Source: Taenia hydatigena
Lineage: Eukaryota; Platyhelminthes; Cestoda; Cyclophyllidea; Taeniidae
Assembly (NCBI GenBank): GCA_036345935.2
Contig: JADWOT020000002.1
Location: 16,547,585 to 16,611,584 of the forward strand
Direction of reading: 5' to 3'
Length of the DNA stretch: 64,000 nucleotides
Positions 1 through 12,200 of this stretch are shown in pieces. Positions within the stretch are counted from its first letter, which is position 1, and each line of letters opens with the position of its first letter. The notes under the pieces were generated by a model. The model made no database searches, was not told the DNA's origin, and was given only the letters and a program-made list of their open reading frames with translations. The position numbers and the translations under genes are program-made.

Positions 1-1220
1 TTTGGCGCAGGAGCAGCCTTTTATTGAAATTTTCCTTGTGAATTTCACAATTATTTGGCTCCATTTAGATGATAAAGCATTCACTCTCCTTCAGCCATGC
101 CTGGACCTTCACAAGCCTGTTCAACTGCAGCTAGACTCCAGAAAAGAATTGGCAATCCAACTGCGTCAAAGTGCATGAGTCAGGTGACTGATCGCCTTAT
201 GGCATATGTCATCGCCTTCTGTTAATGCACACACCATTCATGTCCATATCATACGAATTTGGCCCAAACAATTAGCAATATCCTGCCATTGTAGTGAGTG
301 CTACCTTCTCTTAAGGCCTGACTGGCCGCATTTTAACAAGCGCATTGAGCCAGATCAGTGCGCTCGAGCTAATGCGATCAAGATTTTTTTGTTCTGCAGT
401 GGCATCATTTGGAGTTACTATGAGGTTATTTAATGATTCATTGCAGTTCAATATGTACTCGCTTGAGTTCGAACATTACAATCCTTTGCCATGATAACTG
501 CACTCCTCGGCCTTCATGAACTTAGCACTCTCCTTGCACTACATAGACGATTTTCTGCCATAGGCCATTCTAACAGTTTCATTTCTCACATCCCTTGTCG
601 AATACTTGTTTAAAGTTATAATTAAATTGCCACTTCTTCTACTCTTTTTGTGACGCAAGCGCAGTAAATTTATTAAAACATTATTGGGACATGATTTACG
701 ACTTGAGCACACCATGTTTTATTCTCTATCATCGATCATACTCTTCGTAAATTTCTTCGAATTTGGATTACAAATTTAATGTCTTATAATTCGATGGAGC
801 CTGATATCATAGAGTAATTACCTACTTAGGCCCGACAAGCTAATGGGATGTAAGATGTTGCTCGCAATAGATTTACCCGGCGCGGCTAATTAGTGGAGAT
901 TTTCCACACACCCCTTTCCTTCCCCCTTACCTCACTAAATCAAGGGACAAATGATTCAATCCATGTTTAAATGTCCACCAAATCTGGCTTTGGTCTTTGG
1001 AATTTTTAATAGGCATAATTATAGCGTACAACTCTTGGTCTATTTGCAACTTCTATTTGTTCCATTTCTCTGTACCCTACAAGGTGCAAGGCATTCATCT
1101 TCTACTAACCACAAATCTCTACGAATTTTGATGTGTTTATTTTTCTCCAGCCTAGTCATAATGGGTCTATTCACGCATGTTGCAGTTTCTGGCAAAAGCA
1201 TAGAGTGAAGAGTGGGAACT

Positions 1221-1275
1221 TGATTTATTGCAACATTCTTAGAAGTTACTTTGAACTCATCACATGATGCATCTC
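1221..1275 (+). repeat. dispersed repeat, 3' fragment
   Basis: It contains GCAACATTCTTAGAAGTTAC and CTCATCACATGATGCATCTC, which correspond to the 3' end of the module in the other copies. Confidence 0.4.
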
Positions 1276-2884
1276 AGTTCACATACCTGGATCAAGCACA
1301 TCAGTCCGCCGGTCACCGGTTTTGGTAAAAGCAGTGAAAGATGTTCCATTTGACAAAGCACATCTCATTTAGAATTTCTGCTTTTGCGATATTTTATTAG
1401 CTTCGTCTCAATTCGTCAATCTTCTGGCTCCACATTAACAAATTTTATCGTAAATCAACGTATGTTAGATTACCTATCGAAGCCACAAGAAAATGCGGGT
1501 GGGAGGCTAGACAGACTAGTCCTACTGTGCATGTTTCACGTAATGCGGGCATGGCTATTCTGGGTCGGCTGTAGAGCTAGATATCACGATTTGATTGCCT
1601 AAAAAGCATTGTTTTACGAGGATGAGCTGATTAAATGGCTGCCTTTCATCAACACTTTGTGCAAAATGAGATAAACAAGGTTTGGATGGAGTCATCAAGT
1701 GGTCTGGATTTCTCCACGTCGTCACTTCAGTAGGACGAAAGAAATGAAAAAAATGATCATCTGACCTCTTGAAAATGCACAAAATTTGTCTTATCACATG
1801 CCAGAAACAGGAGGTCTGTGACAAGCAAACTATGATGATGTTAAGATGCATTCCAAACGCGGAACGATCGGCCACGAGACCAAAAATGACAAGGGACTTC
1901 AAGATATACTATTAGTAGCCAGTAACAATAATTCGAACTTTGAGTACTAAAGGATCTGATCTGGGCGGATGCTATAAGTGAGGGCAAAGCAGTTGGTTGA
2001 TGAAGAAGAAGGAGGACGTTGAGTCATCATGCATCTAGTGCATTTGCATCTGTCTTGATATTTTTCCTTAGAATAAATAGAGTTATGGAGACATTCGATT
2101 TGCTCCCTGTGTACAACGAAGTGCTCTACATTCACAACTCGTGACCCTTAACATAGGAACCAAAAAGATGCTCTATTTTCAAACTTTGAGTCAGTACTGC
2201 CACCTACGGTACATGCTGGACATGTGAATTGACATCCTCGATGTTAGGCACTGTGAGGCCTATCTGTAAGTCCGATTAGCTATAAAGCGCTCTTACTTTT
2301 GCTTTGAATATCCACGTAAGTATTTCTACATCGTCACATGCTTAGCTTTGGATTAGTAGTTACCATATTACAAAGGTCTGCCACTTGAAATTGCCTCAAT
2401 TTCTATTAACTGATGCTCAAATTCCACTCAAAACAATGCACTCTACTTAATGCACTAAAGTAGAATCAACGCTGGAAGACGTGTATGATTGGCTGAGGTG
2501 AACTCAGCACTAGGCCATTCGGTGTTGATGTAAGATGATACCTGGTAAAAGCGTGGTCAAGGCGAATGCAAACCTCTGTTTGTAGCGTGGGCTGTAAATG
2601 CTGCTGCGCACTGACTAAAACGGAAGCGATGGGATGGCTTCTGCCTCGTAAACAGCAAGTTTTACTTGTAATTTGTGTTTTACACCAAAAGTGCTTTCTT
2701 TTTTGATATTAAGATGCTCATTTTGATGCACTTGGCCAAATGCTACACTCAGTTAACGGAATAGACTGGGTTCCTTTGCAAAGAATCATGCTTTAACATC
2801 GAGGCTTTTCAATATTTTTGTTCGAAAATGTGAGAGTGGAGCTAGTTGTGTACTCGGAGCTGTAAGCTGCGGTAAATAAGGTGG

Positions 2885-2990
2885 TGACTTAAGAGCGACT
2901 TCAAAGAATGCTGCGACGAAAACAAAATCCCACCATTAACTATCTGTATCAGTCACCAGTTTCAACATCTGTGAAATAAAACTGAATATG
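2885..2990 (-). repeat. dispersed repeat, short copy
   Basis: The minus strand carries a module with TTTTATTTCACAGATGTTGA followed about 50 bp later by GCATTCTTTGAAGTCGC. The same order occurs at 9128-9236 (plus) and partly at 3480-3560 (minus). Confidence 0.5.
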
Positions 2991-3479
2991 GAAATCTGAA
3001 TTTGGTTTAACTTAGTCGGATTCTTTGTTCTTTTGCAAAGCCTTAGTTTCATGTCAACAATCTCACAAAACGACAGGCCTAAATAAAAGAAATTGAAGTC
3101 TGCATCAAGTGAATTCCGCCAAATTTATGCAAAATATTGAAGGAAAATTTCGACAAATGGGTGCTTATGAGCCAATGGAACAACAGGGCATTCACCAGCT
3201 ACGCTCTTTTATGCACGTCAATTAACTTTTATTCATCTTTACCATAATTATTCTTTTGCCTAAAAACCTTTTTTTCCGTGAATATATGGATGCTTCTTAC
3301 TATTAAGCTTGATCAATTGTGACACATAACTATCGAGACAGAATGAACTTTATGGCAAGCAATATCAATTTATAGCAGAGTTTTCCCAAAGTTTGTCCTT
3401 TACGAGTAAAAAGAGAGATGTTAAGCTATATCCAAAGCTCTGAAGTGTGTTGGATCACATGCTGAGGCGAAAGGGATTC

Positions 3480-3765
3480 TAAAGGATGTTACAACGAAAA
3501 CACTATCACGTCACCGATAGTCTGTATTGGTCATCGGTCTCAACATTTGTAGAATAAAATCTTATAAGAATTGAGTAGCGAGATACATACGAATGTAAAT
3601 TCGTAAGCATAAGCAGGTGTTGGGAAGTGAATGTGCTGTCATTTGTGGGGGGTACAGAAATACAGCATTGAGGAGTAACAATTTGACCAAGAATGGTAGG
3701 GCATAACATTGCATCCATCAAAACGTTTGCAGACCCATGCAATATTTAGTGTGTTAAAGTTTCCA
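3480..3765 (-). repeat. dispersed repeat, long copy A
   Basis: Read on the minus strand, this segment aligns over about 230-280 bp with 8383-8612 read on the plus strand. Shared runs include CAAACGTTTTGATRGATRCA, then a stretch resembling CATTCTTGGTC, then a block beginning near AATGTTGRGACCGA. Both copies end in an A/T-rich tail containing TTTAG or TTTAAAG. No terminal inverted repeat or coding capacity is evident, so it may be an old SINE-like or MITE-like element. Confidence 0.6.
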
Positions 3766-4034
3766 AGTAAGAAAGTGTTTTCTGCAAAATATATACTTGC
3801 ATCCACATAATGCGAGCAACTGGGAAAGCGAGTATTTCACAAATCTTTTAACAAGAGTTGTGGGGAAAAATTGTGCTCTGCATTGTTTAATGGTAGAAAA
3901 TAATGGATTAGGTGCCAAACGTAATAAAACAGAAGGACCTTTTCAAATTATTAATAGAGAGTTCTTAATGCAGACCTAGTATTCAAAGCATTTTTCCAAA
4001 CAGAGTGACCTGCGGGTTTAAATAGATCACATGA

Positions 4035-4145
4035 CACTTCCAAACTCGCTTCAAAGAATGTCAGGGTAGAACAAGAACAAAATCTCGCCTGCGTCAGCTG
4101 ATTTGTCGGACCATTTTGGGTTATGTTCACAGGATCCGGTATTGG
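4035..4145 (-). repeat. dispersed repeat, short copy
   Basis: The minus strand carries GAGATTTTGTTCTTGTTC, then ACATTCTTTGAAGCGAG, then GTGTCATGTGATC. This is the 3' half of the same module. Confidence 0.45.
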
Positions 4146-7100
4146 TTGTTAGGCTTCCACTTCTTTCTCCACTGCAGTAGCATGTTTTCTAAAGCACAAC
4201 AAAACAAATGGGCAACATGATTGGTGACACAGGACAAAAGTATGTTCCGTTGAATTTGGTTTATTTAACACAGCAAATTTAATTGCGAAATTCATGTCCT
4301 TACCTTTAGGACAGGAGATGCTGATGCACAGTGATGATATCCAGATCAGATCAAGCAAGAATCCCTCGGTTCATTTTAGTTTAATGAACTGCCCCTGTAT
4401 CTTCCAAAGGAATATATACTTTATGTAAAGGCGCACAACGAAATCAAATTTTCACCACATCAATCGAGATTGATCTTTGTCCAAGAGGAGGTAACACATG
4501 GCATGAGTGGTGTGGGGTCTAACATCTGCATTGATTTGCACATTACGAAATAATGTGTACCATTTTTACCTTTTATTAAAACACACGAAATTTAGGCTGA
4601 ACTATGTGACTAGATTACAATTGAGGATGCCTAGTTTGGTCAGTGAAGTCGGTTGTCTAAACGACGAAACGCACTTCCTAGAAGATGTTGATGACTATGG
4701 CCGTCTTAGACAAAATAGCCAACTGCAAAGTAACACCAACGTCAACCCAAGTTTATCGTGCCGAATTGCGTTGCATATTGCTTAAAGCACCTCAATGACA
4801 ACAAGCTTGAGGAGCATAGACAAAATCACTTACGCCATTCATCACGAGATGCGGGTGGTGTACGCAACGAAAATGAAAACGAAGATGTCTCGTAGGCCTA
4901 CCTGGATGTGGGTCGTTCCAATAAAAAAGCTGCGAGTTGAGAGCAAGTTTTGACAATATTGAACAGGGTTCTTCAATTTAGTCACTCATTAAATATTATT
5001 AGCCACCGTGTGGGCTGCAGGAAGCGATGAAGTGGGTGGTATGTTGCATTCTGTTATTTGACTCAGATGAGCACGAATAAGCGTTTGACGAGAGTATACT
5101 TTCCTCGTTAGTTTAGTGTCCTCATGCATCACTTTATGAAAGGGTACAGACATTTTCACACAATTTGCGGCCCCAAAACCACCTTGTGTTCATTTCCTTT
5201 TTAGCATCACAGCATGTGTAAGAGGTCGATCTTCCTAAAATACAATATCCGCGAATGTGTGACGACTACACAAGGTTGCGTGTCGAGAACAGCGGCCAAT
5301 AGTTATAATCTCAGGTGGCCAAGACCAGTCTTAGAATTCGCCTACTTACCACAGTAATCTTCGTGATGTTAGGTGCTAACATTCCGCATTTTCGTTGAAG
5401 GATAAAATCTGCTGCTTAGGCATTCATTCCTAACAACGACTTTTCCTCGCCACAGCGCCTAGAGGTCCACATTAACTCTCTCTTCATCGAACTAAGTTGG
5501 GGTGTTGACGAACTGGGCGAACACTGTGTAGATATAATAGACTGCCTGAAGTGAGAATTGCTTGATTCTACTTCATGACGAACTTCACATTGATTTCAGC
5601 AGGGAACATCACACTTAGTGGACTGAGACTCAATTCGACTTAAAATGTGGTTGTGGAAGGAATAAGCGTTGTAGGCCTCGTCGTTAGTTGCACCAAATCC
5701 ATTACAACACCACCCAATGGTAAGCTTGGATGCGCAGTTGTAATGCACAACCTCTCATTAGATTCCTCAGTATATGTAAATTTTAGTGCTGTCTCAGCTA
5801 TTAATTATTTTTGCTTCGCAATTCATGGTTGCATTATACGCACATAATGTAATAACGACGGTTAGAAGCTGCCACAATCAGCGAATCTACCACAAGCACC
5901 ATGTAAGTCTGTGCAAATGCTATAAAGTTTAATATCAGAGGATTATCACAGTCCAAAAAATGCGGTTGTCATTCGTTTGCCTCCTCCTAACAATGATGCT
6001 AACTCTCATCCTTGATATATTCCGAACAGCGAGCACAAGCAATGTTTTGCTCCCGCAATCCTTCAGGTGGGGTGAAGAGGATCCCGCCAGCATTTAGTAT
6101 GGTTGGAATGTTACAGTCCTGGGCAAAGATTACGCAGATGCAATTACTCTAGCTGCACTAGGACTTTCAATCTCCTACGCTGGGGTGAACCTTCAACAAA
6201 ACCATTTCGTATACTTGTGCGTATAATCATGATGTACAAACCGAAAGTTAATTTCACTGCGCCACTTTCTGCATTAAAGCGTAAAAGAATGTGTTGATTC
6301 TATTGTTGTGACTCCGTTACAGTGTTTGATGCATCACGTGCGTTACGATGTCTTTATTTGGTCGTTCATTTTATGCACTAGCGTTGAGAAACACTGCTAA
6401 AATCAGCGTATCTGTTGCCCAACTCGCGTTAGTGGCAATTTGAGGAGCTCTTTTGGGAGAATCATCACAGCCATAACTCGCGACTACCGAAATAATCTTA
6501 TTCTTACTACAGCCTGCTATGAAGCAAAGCGAATGACATTGAGACCTCTCTCATTTAGTAACTTCAAGAGTAAAAACAAAGAATGCGCCATTTGCTTGAT
6601 TCTCGTCACTTTCGTTCGGATAACAATGATTTGAGCGTGGTCACCCTGTGAGATGAGTGGAGCGAATGTGCTCATCTTCATTTGGTCCCATTTGCGTGTC
6701 CTCTTTTCTGTGTTACATTCCAAAAGTCTGGCTACTGCGTACAATGATGGTGAATCTAGGAGCTATTGGCGATATTTGCTCTGCCACTTAGGGGCCTGTT
6801 GGTGTAATTATCACGTTATATTTAAACGTTAATATGGGGACAGGCATTTTAACCTCATCTAAAGGATAGCAGAAGTGATAAGTTTGTCTAAATTAACTCT
6901 CATTCTTTGACTTTTTGCAAAGCAATAGGAAATGTATTTGTCAAACACGTTTAAGTAGTATATCCTATACAACCACAAAAATAGGAAATCCAGGATGCAA
7001 AACCATGAAAGTAATGGTAGCACGCAGGAATATTCTACGACTTTATGACTTTAAAATGATAGTTTAGACTACTGTGTACCACCTGGGCTGTTAATTGGCA

Positions 7101-8099
7101 GAGATTTTTCTGCGGTATAAAATTGTGCACCACAAACATATGCGAACTTATTAATATACAAAAATCAAACCCATATACAGTACATGAAGTTCATACGCAT
7201 GTCCTACCGGCGACAAGCAAACTTTCGCTAAATAGTATTCCTTGTCAAACACTTAGTCGCGCATGATTATCAGAGTCAAAACATACCTTTTACTACACAT
7301 GAGACTAAATTGAAGAACGTTCTTCAGTGTCTTGCACCTTTCGAACTCACAAATCACAGCGATTCTATGCAAACGATCCACATCTAAATTAGTTTATGGG
7401 ACATCTTGACTTTGACCCACAAATCCGCTTTGATGGATACACCGCGTGCATCCCATAATGGTTTGCATAAGATTACCGTACGCTCTTCAAACCCATGATC
7501 ACTGAGGTGCCCAAAGGCGTAAATTAGGCAAAATCCAATGCGGTTTTACGCCATGAATATACAGGTTGGCGTCCGTGTTACGTTATCATTTGCTTTTTTG
7601 ACCAAGACATCTAGAGCGTGTAGTTTGTCGTTTACTGACAAAGTGAAGCGCCCCAATTGTAAAGCAATATATAAGTCTGCGCAAAATTTTTTGATGACCT
7701 ACTAGAGGCAACAGTTTTCATATAATTTTATTTAATGCAAAACAAGGTTTGTGCTCAATTCTGCCTAACTCACGTCATATCTTGCCTCTTAATAGACCTG
7801 CATGAATTGGCTGAGGAAATGTAAATGTTTGAGTTCGTAATGCGTCTCCCTAAAGGTATACTTTACTTAGAATTGAAACAAGACGTTAAAGCTCGAAGAA
7901 TGATATGCACATCAGTGTTTATCTTCAGCGGCTACTCCTCTGAAATCAAAGACATGACCCTTACCATCAAACATTTTGCATTCTGCTGCTGCTTAACTTA
8001 GTCCTTCCACAGGAAATCCAGGTTAATTCGGTGAATGAAAAAGCTTTTAAGATCTGCCTTAAGATTGCGTGCATACAACCTAAGAGGGCTGCAATAATC

Positions 8100-8180
8100 T
8101 GCTTCAATGTTTTGTTTTACCTCGACATACTTTGAAGTGACTTTGAAACTGTCATATGATCCGTTGCAGCTTTCTGTCCC
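8100..8180 (+). repeat. dispersed repeat, short copy
   Basis: It contains TTTTGTTTTACCTCGACATA followed by CTTTGAAGTGACTTTGAAAC and a CATATGATCCGTTGCAG end. This matches the module at 2885-2990 and at 1221-1275. Confidence 0.45.
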
Positions 8181-8382
8181 TTGACAGTTTAAAAATATCT
8201 ACTTGTGCTCAACGTCTTTCACCTTGTTGGTAATTTTTAATCATTAGTCATGTACAGTATGCTTATTTTCTGCAACACATTCAAAAATCCTTTAAATCTT
8301 TGCTTCCTTAGTTGTTAATTTTGTGTTGATGCAAACAATTTTTTCATAATAAGAGACTTCCTATGCTAAGACTTCAACACAA

Positions 8383-8612
8383 CGGATCTTGCACTGGTCT
8401 TCAAACGTTTTGATAGATACACTTTCACATCTCGCCATTCTTGGTCGAGTCGTTACTCCACCATGTTTCATTTCGCGTTCGATTGGTATCATCTGCTTAT
8501 TCCTACTATTTTACAATTTATTTTGTGAATGTTGGGACCGACAACTAATGCAGGTTATCGATTATGTAATTTTGTTTATGCTATAACATTGTTTAAAGTT
8601 TTCTTTTATCCT
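8383..8612 (+). repeat. dispersed repeat, long copy B
   Basis: This is the plus-strand counterpart of the copy at 3480-3765. Short frames in the two copies translate similarly over about 30 residues. That reflects DNA similarity; nothing suggests a maintained protein. Confidence 0.6.
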
Positions 8613-9127
8613 ACTATATGGTCCAACATAGTAGAAAACATTCGGCATGCCAACACAGCTCTCTTGTCACTGATCAGTGCAAAAATATTAAGAAACGATC
8701 CAGAATCGCGATTGTTTGCCCAAAATCATTACTATCTCGTGAACAAGGTGTCACATTTAGCCAAATGCACAGGAGGGAATAACCCGCATTCACGAACCAA
8801 GTGGTCTTGTTCAATAAAAAAGATAAAAGAAATAGCCATATTCCTTTTATTCACAATGTTTAAAGCATTAAATCGTGTGGGAAATAAAATAGTCCGCAAA
8901 TGACCCCACAGATTGGTCGACATCCAAGCACTCCTTCATTGGCTTTTGCCATGTTCGTACTGTATAGCATTGGTGGAACTAGGCTGGTGCAGCGTTTAAT
9001 CCCTTTCATCCAGGCCTGCTGCTTTGTGAGCATGTTGACATGAAACAAAGACTTGGAATAATAACGAAGAATCCGATAGCGTTAAATTGAATGCAGATTC
9101 GCGTTTATCCCACCGACCAAGCCCTAT

Positions 9128-9236
9128 TGGGTTTTATTCTACAAATGTTTGAACTGATGGCTGAACTAGACAGTTGGTGATGTGCTTTTGGTTCCATCAC
9201 AGCATTCTTTGAAGTTTCTTTCAACCCGTCTTTTGA
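9128..9236 (+). repeat. dispersed repeat, short copy
   Basis: It contains TTTTATTCTACAAATGTTTG and, about 60 bp later, CAGCATTCTTTGAAGTTTC. The order and spacing match the minus-strand copy at 2885-2990. Confidence 0.5.
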
Positions 9237-12200
9237 TTTATCACAGTTTGCAGCTTCGGGTGCACAACATTAGCTCTCCTGTCACTCTTTTGAGCAAAAA
9301 CATTGCGATAGGCTCGATTTATAAGCTATCATCTTTTTGTAAAATAAATTCAAAGATTTCGGCTGCATATGGATTGAAGTGGTTCTCAAAGTTGGAGTTT
9401 GAGTCAAGATAATGACAAGTGGAAGTGGTGATACATATGACAAGCAGATAAGACGCAATCGCTGAAACTGGAATCTAATGGTTCATTGTGCTGAGAATTT
9501 ATTGAATTGTTGCTTTCTCCGTTCCATCGCAGTGAAATAGTTTACTTCCACCAATGAATGTGATTGTCCATCAACCCCTATCCTCTAAATATCCGGATCA
9601 TCGTCTTTTCAACATCTGCGCCACGGACACCTCATCCCTGAACGGATGTAATGACTAGTGATTTCAAGTCCATATTCAGTGGTGTGTGCACATGCGTTTT
9701 GTTGAAAAGCACCGCACAAGCCTCAGAAAGTAGTCACAGGCTATTGTGACTGTTTCTCAGTTTTCCTATTTTATTCTATTCCTTTACAGTAGTTTGCAAT
9801 ACGTTTCGGAACACTTGCGCAGTAACAATGCGAGTGGATTATTCTCCTGAGGACATACTTAGCGCCCCTATTAAGCCTTCCTAAGAGACGTTTGGAGCGA
9901 ATCCTTAACGGCAAACAAGGAAAGAACTGCATCACATTTTCACCCAGAAAAACCCAATTAGGCATAAATTGCTCTTAGAGAAAAAAAAAAACAAATTCCG
10001 TTGTCATGGAACCCTGGACATGTAGTTATGTATGTAGTTTACCATGCCGGCCTGCCTCTTAACGTCATATTGGAAAAACAGGACCAGTAGCGCGTGCCTT
10101 CAGGATGACTGCCCTCACTCCAAAGAGCCTCTACAACAGTTCATGAAACGATCGTATTCAACTAGCGTTAGTGATGTGACATAACGCTCAATTTTAATAA
10201 TTGTCTTAACCTGGAGATCAGTGTGGTAATTAGCATTAGAAGGTGGAGTACTTTATAATCAAACAACTCAGTTTTAATGCTATTCGACTTGCATCTTATA
10301 CAAAAGCACACCCTTTGCTTTGCCAATTAAGCTGAGACATATTCCGATGTTGGCTGCAGCAAAGGTAGTCTTAGAACCGGAGATGGTGCCAATTTCACTT
10401 AAAAATCTGGCCACCAAATATCCACAGATGCAAAACTATTGCTATAGCTTTGAGTTCTAACACAGATAGGCTGCACTTGATTCCTGTTTGAGTAGCTGTG
10501 ATTTTGATAAACGGGCGATATTACATCAAGTTGGGTAAAAATTACGATTGCCACGATTACTAGAGGCTGCCATTCTGCGACTAGGGAAGATCAAGGGTGT
10601 GTCAGCGTAGCGAATCTCGTGATCATGCCTTATGGCATACATAGCTGAATCTGAGCATGTAGCAGCAGACGTTTATTCACAGTTATGACAAGCTAGGTCC
10701 CAATGAGCACATTCGTCTGCTTGTCCGAAGTCAATAAAATGCAATGTATTTCCTTTAGTAAAAGCTAAACATTCACTAGCGTGGACCAGACACTACCTAA
10801 TGGGAAAAAAAAGAGGAGAATTTAAGCGAAAGACAAGCTTTTATTAAGTGCCTTAGAACGGATTCACAAGTCGGAGATGTAACGACATTATAAGAATTAA
10901 ATTTAGCCTAGCGACTGCTGGTGGGGTCCTCAAAGCGTAGCACGACTTCTCTAGCTGCATTCAGTGAGGAAACACTTAAAGCCGTGAGTTGATGTTTAAC
11001 TAAAACTCACAACCAAAAGTGCTACCACCCGTCTTGTCTGCGTCGTATGAAGCCCAAATCACATTCTTTCTAAGCATTGCATATAATATTACAAATACTT
11101 GCCTTGCATAGTAGTTTCACGGACAATTAGTTGTAAAGTGAATGGAAAAGAACTCTTTAAGCATATCAGGAGGCTAGAAAACGTCCGGCTAAACGTAACT
11201 TCTCCCCAATCTCAAGCCTTCGCAGTTCGACGCGACCTCGCAATTCGCCTTATGGAAGGTTCTTGTACTATATAGACGTATTTTGCTCAACACGAGGCCT
11301 TTGCGAATCTGCACCAGACTGAAATCCAAAAGACTGAAGCCTTGACGAAGCCGTAACTAATGAGGTCAATCAAATTATATATCTCCATCATCTACAAAAC
11401 TCGCCACCTCGCACTACGCTAGCTCAAAGCCTTCTCTTTGTAAGTGTTAAAATGAGCGACAATCCAAGTTTACGAATCACTTGCTTTTTGCACAACTTTG
11501 ACCATCTCTATCTCTATTTTACTAAGACCATAATAGCATGGCATTGTAACAGCAGTGGAAATGAGGACGACCAGAATTTAATGTGCTTTGCTAAGCGGTG
11601 GCAAATAAATCAACTTACAGCCATAAGCGTCTAAATAAAATCGCGAAATTGGAGACCTAGTTACTGCGTAATCATTAATGTTTTACAAAGCATTCGTCGA
11701 GTAATGATTAAAGGCGACCAACTTAACAACGTGAGGTAATTGGTCCAGCAGCAAAGGAGGGTAGCGCAATTACAATTTTAATGATTCGAATGAGTTAAAC
11801 TCAGCATTAGGCAGCCATTCAAAGATTAGTGCTTTAAGATTGCAAATTAAACTGACAAATTTAAAATTTATTAAAACATGAAATGCGCCTCCCCGCAACA
11901 TCTACACTTTTGTTTCTACGTTCTCCCCTGATTTCTTTAAATCCTTAATGCACCACTCTCTATTCATCCCCTCTTATGACATGAATACGCATGCACTTTA
12001 TTGCATTAAGGCAAAACTTGCCAAAAATTATCAAAAAAGGTTTCATTTGGATAACCAATGGATTCGCTTGTTGGTGACACTATCTCAGTTAAACCATGAC
12101 ATCACAGCAATTAATGGGTGGATGTAAAAGGCTCCTGACAAAGAAAGCCAAATGTAACACTGACAAGGCGTGCCTTTATTAGCTATAAGGCATATTCTAT

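Noticed and set aside
8529..8903. 124-codon plus-strand open frame
   Set aside because: It is AT-rich, begins inside a dispersed repeat copy and has no recognisable domain or splice context.
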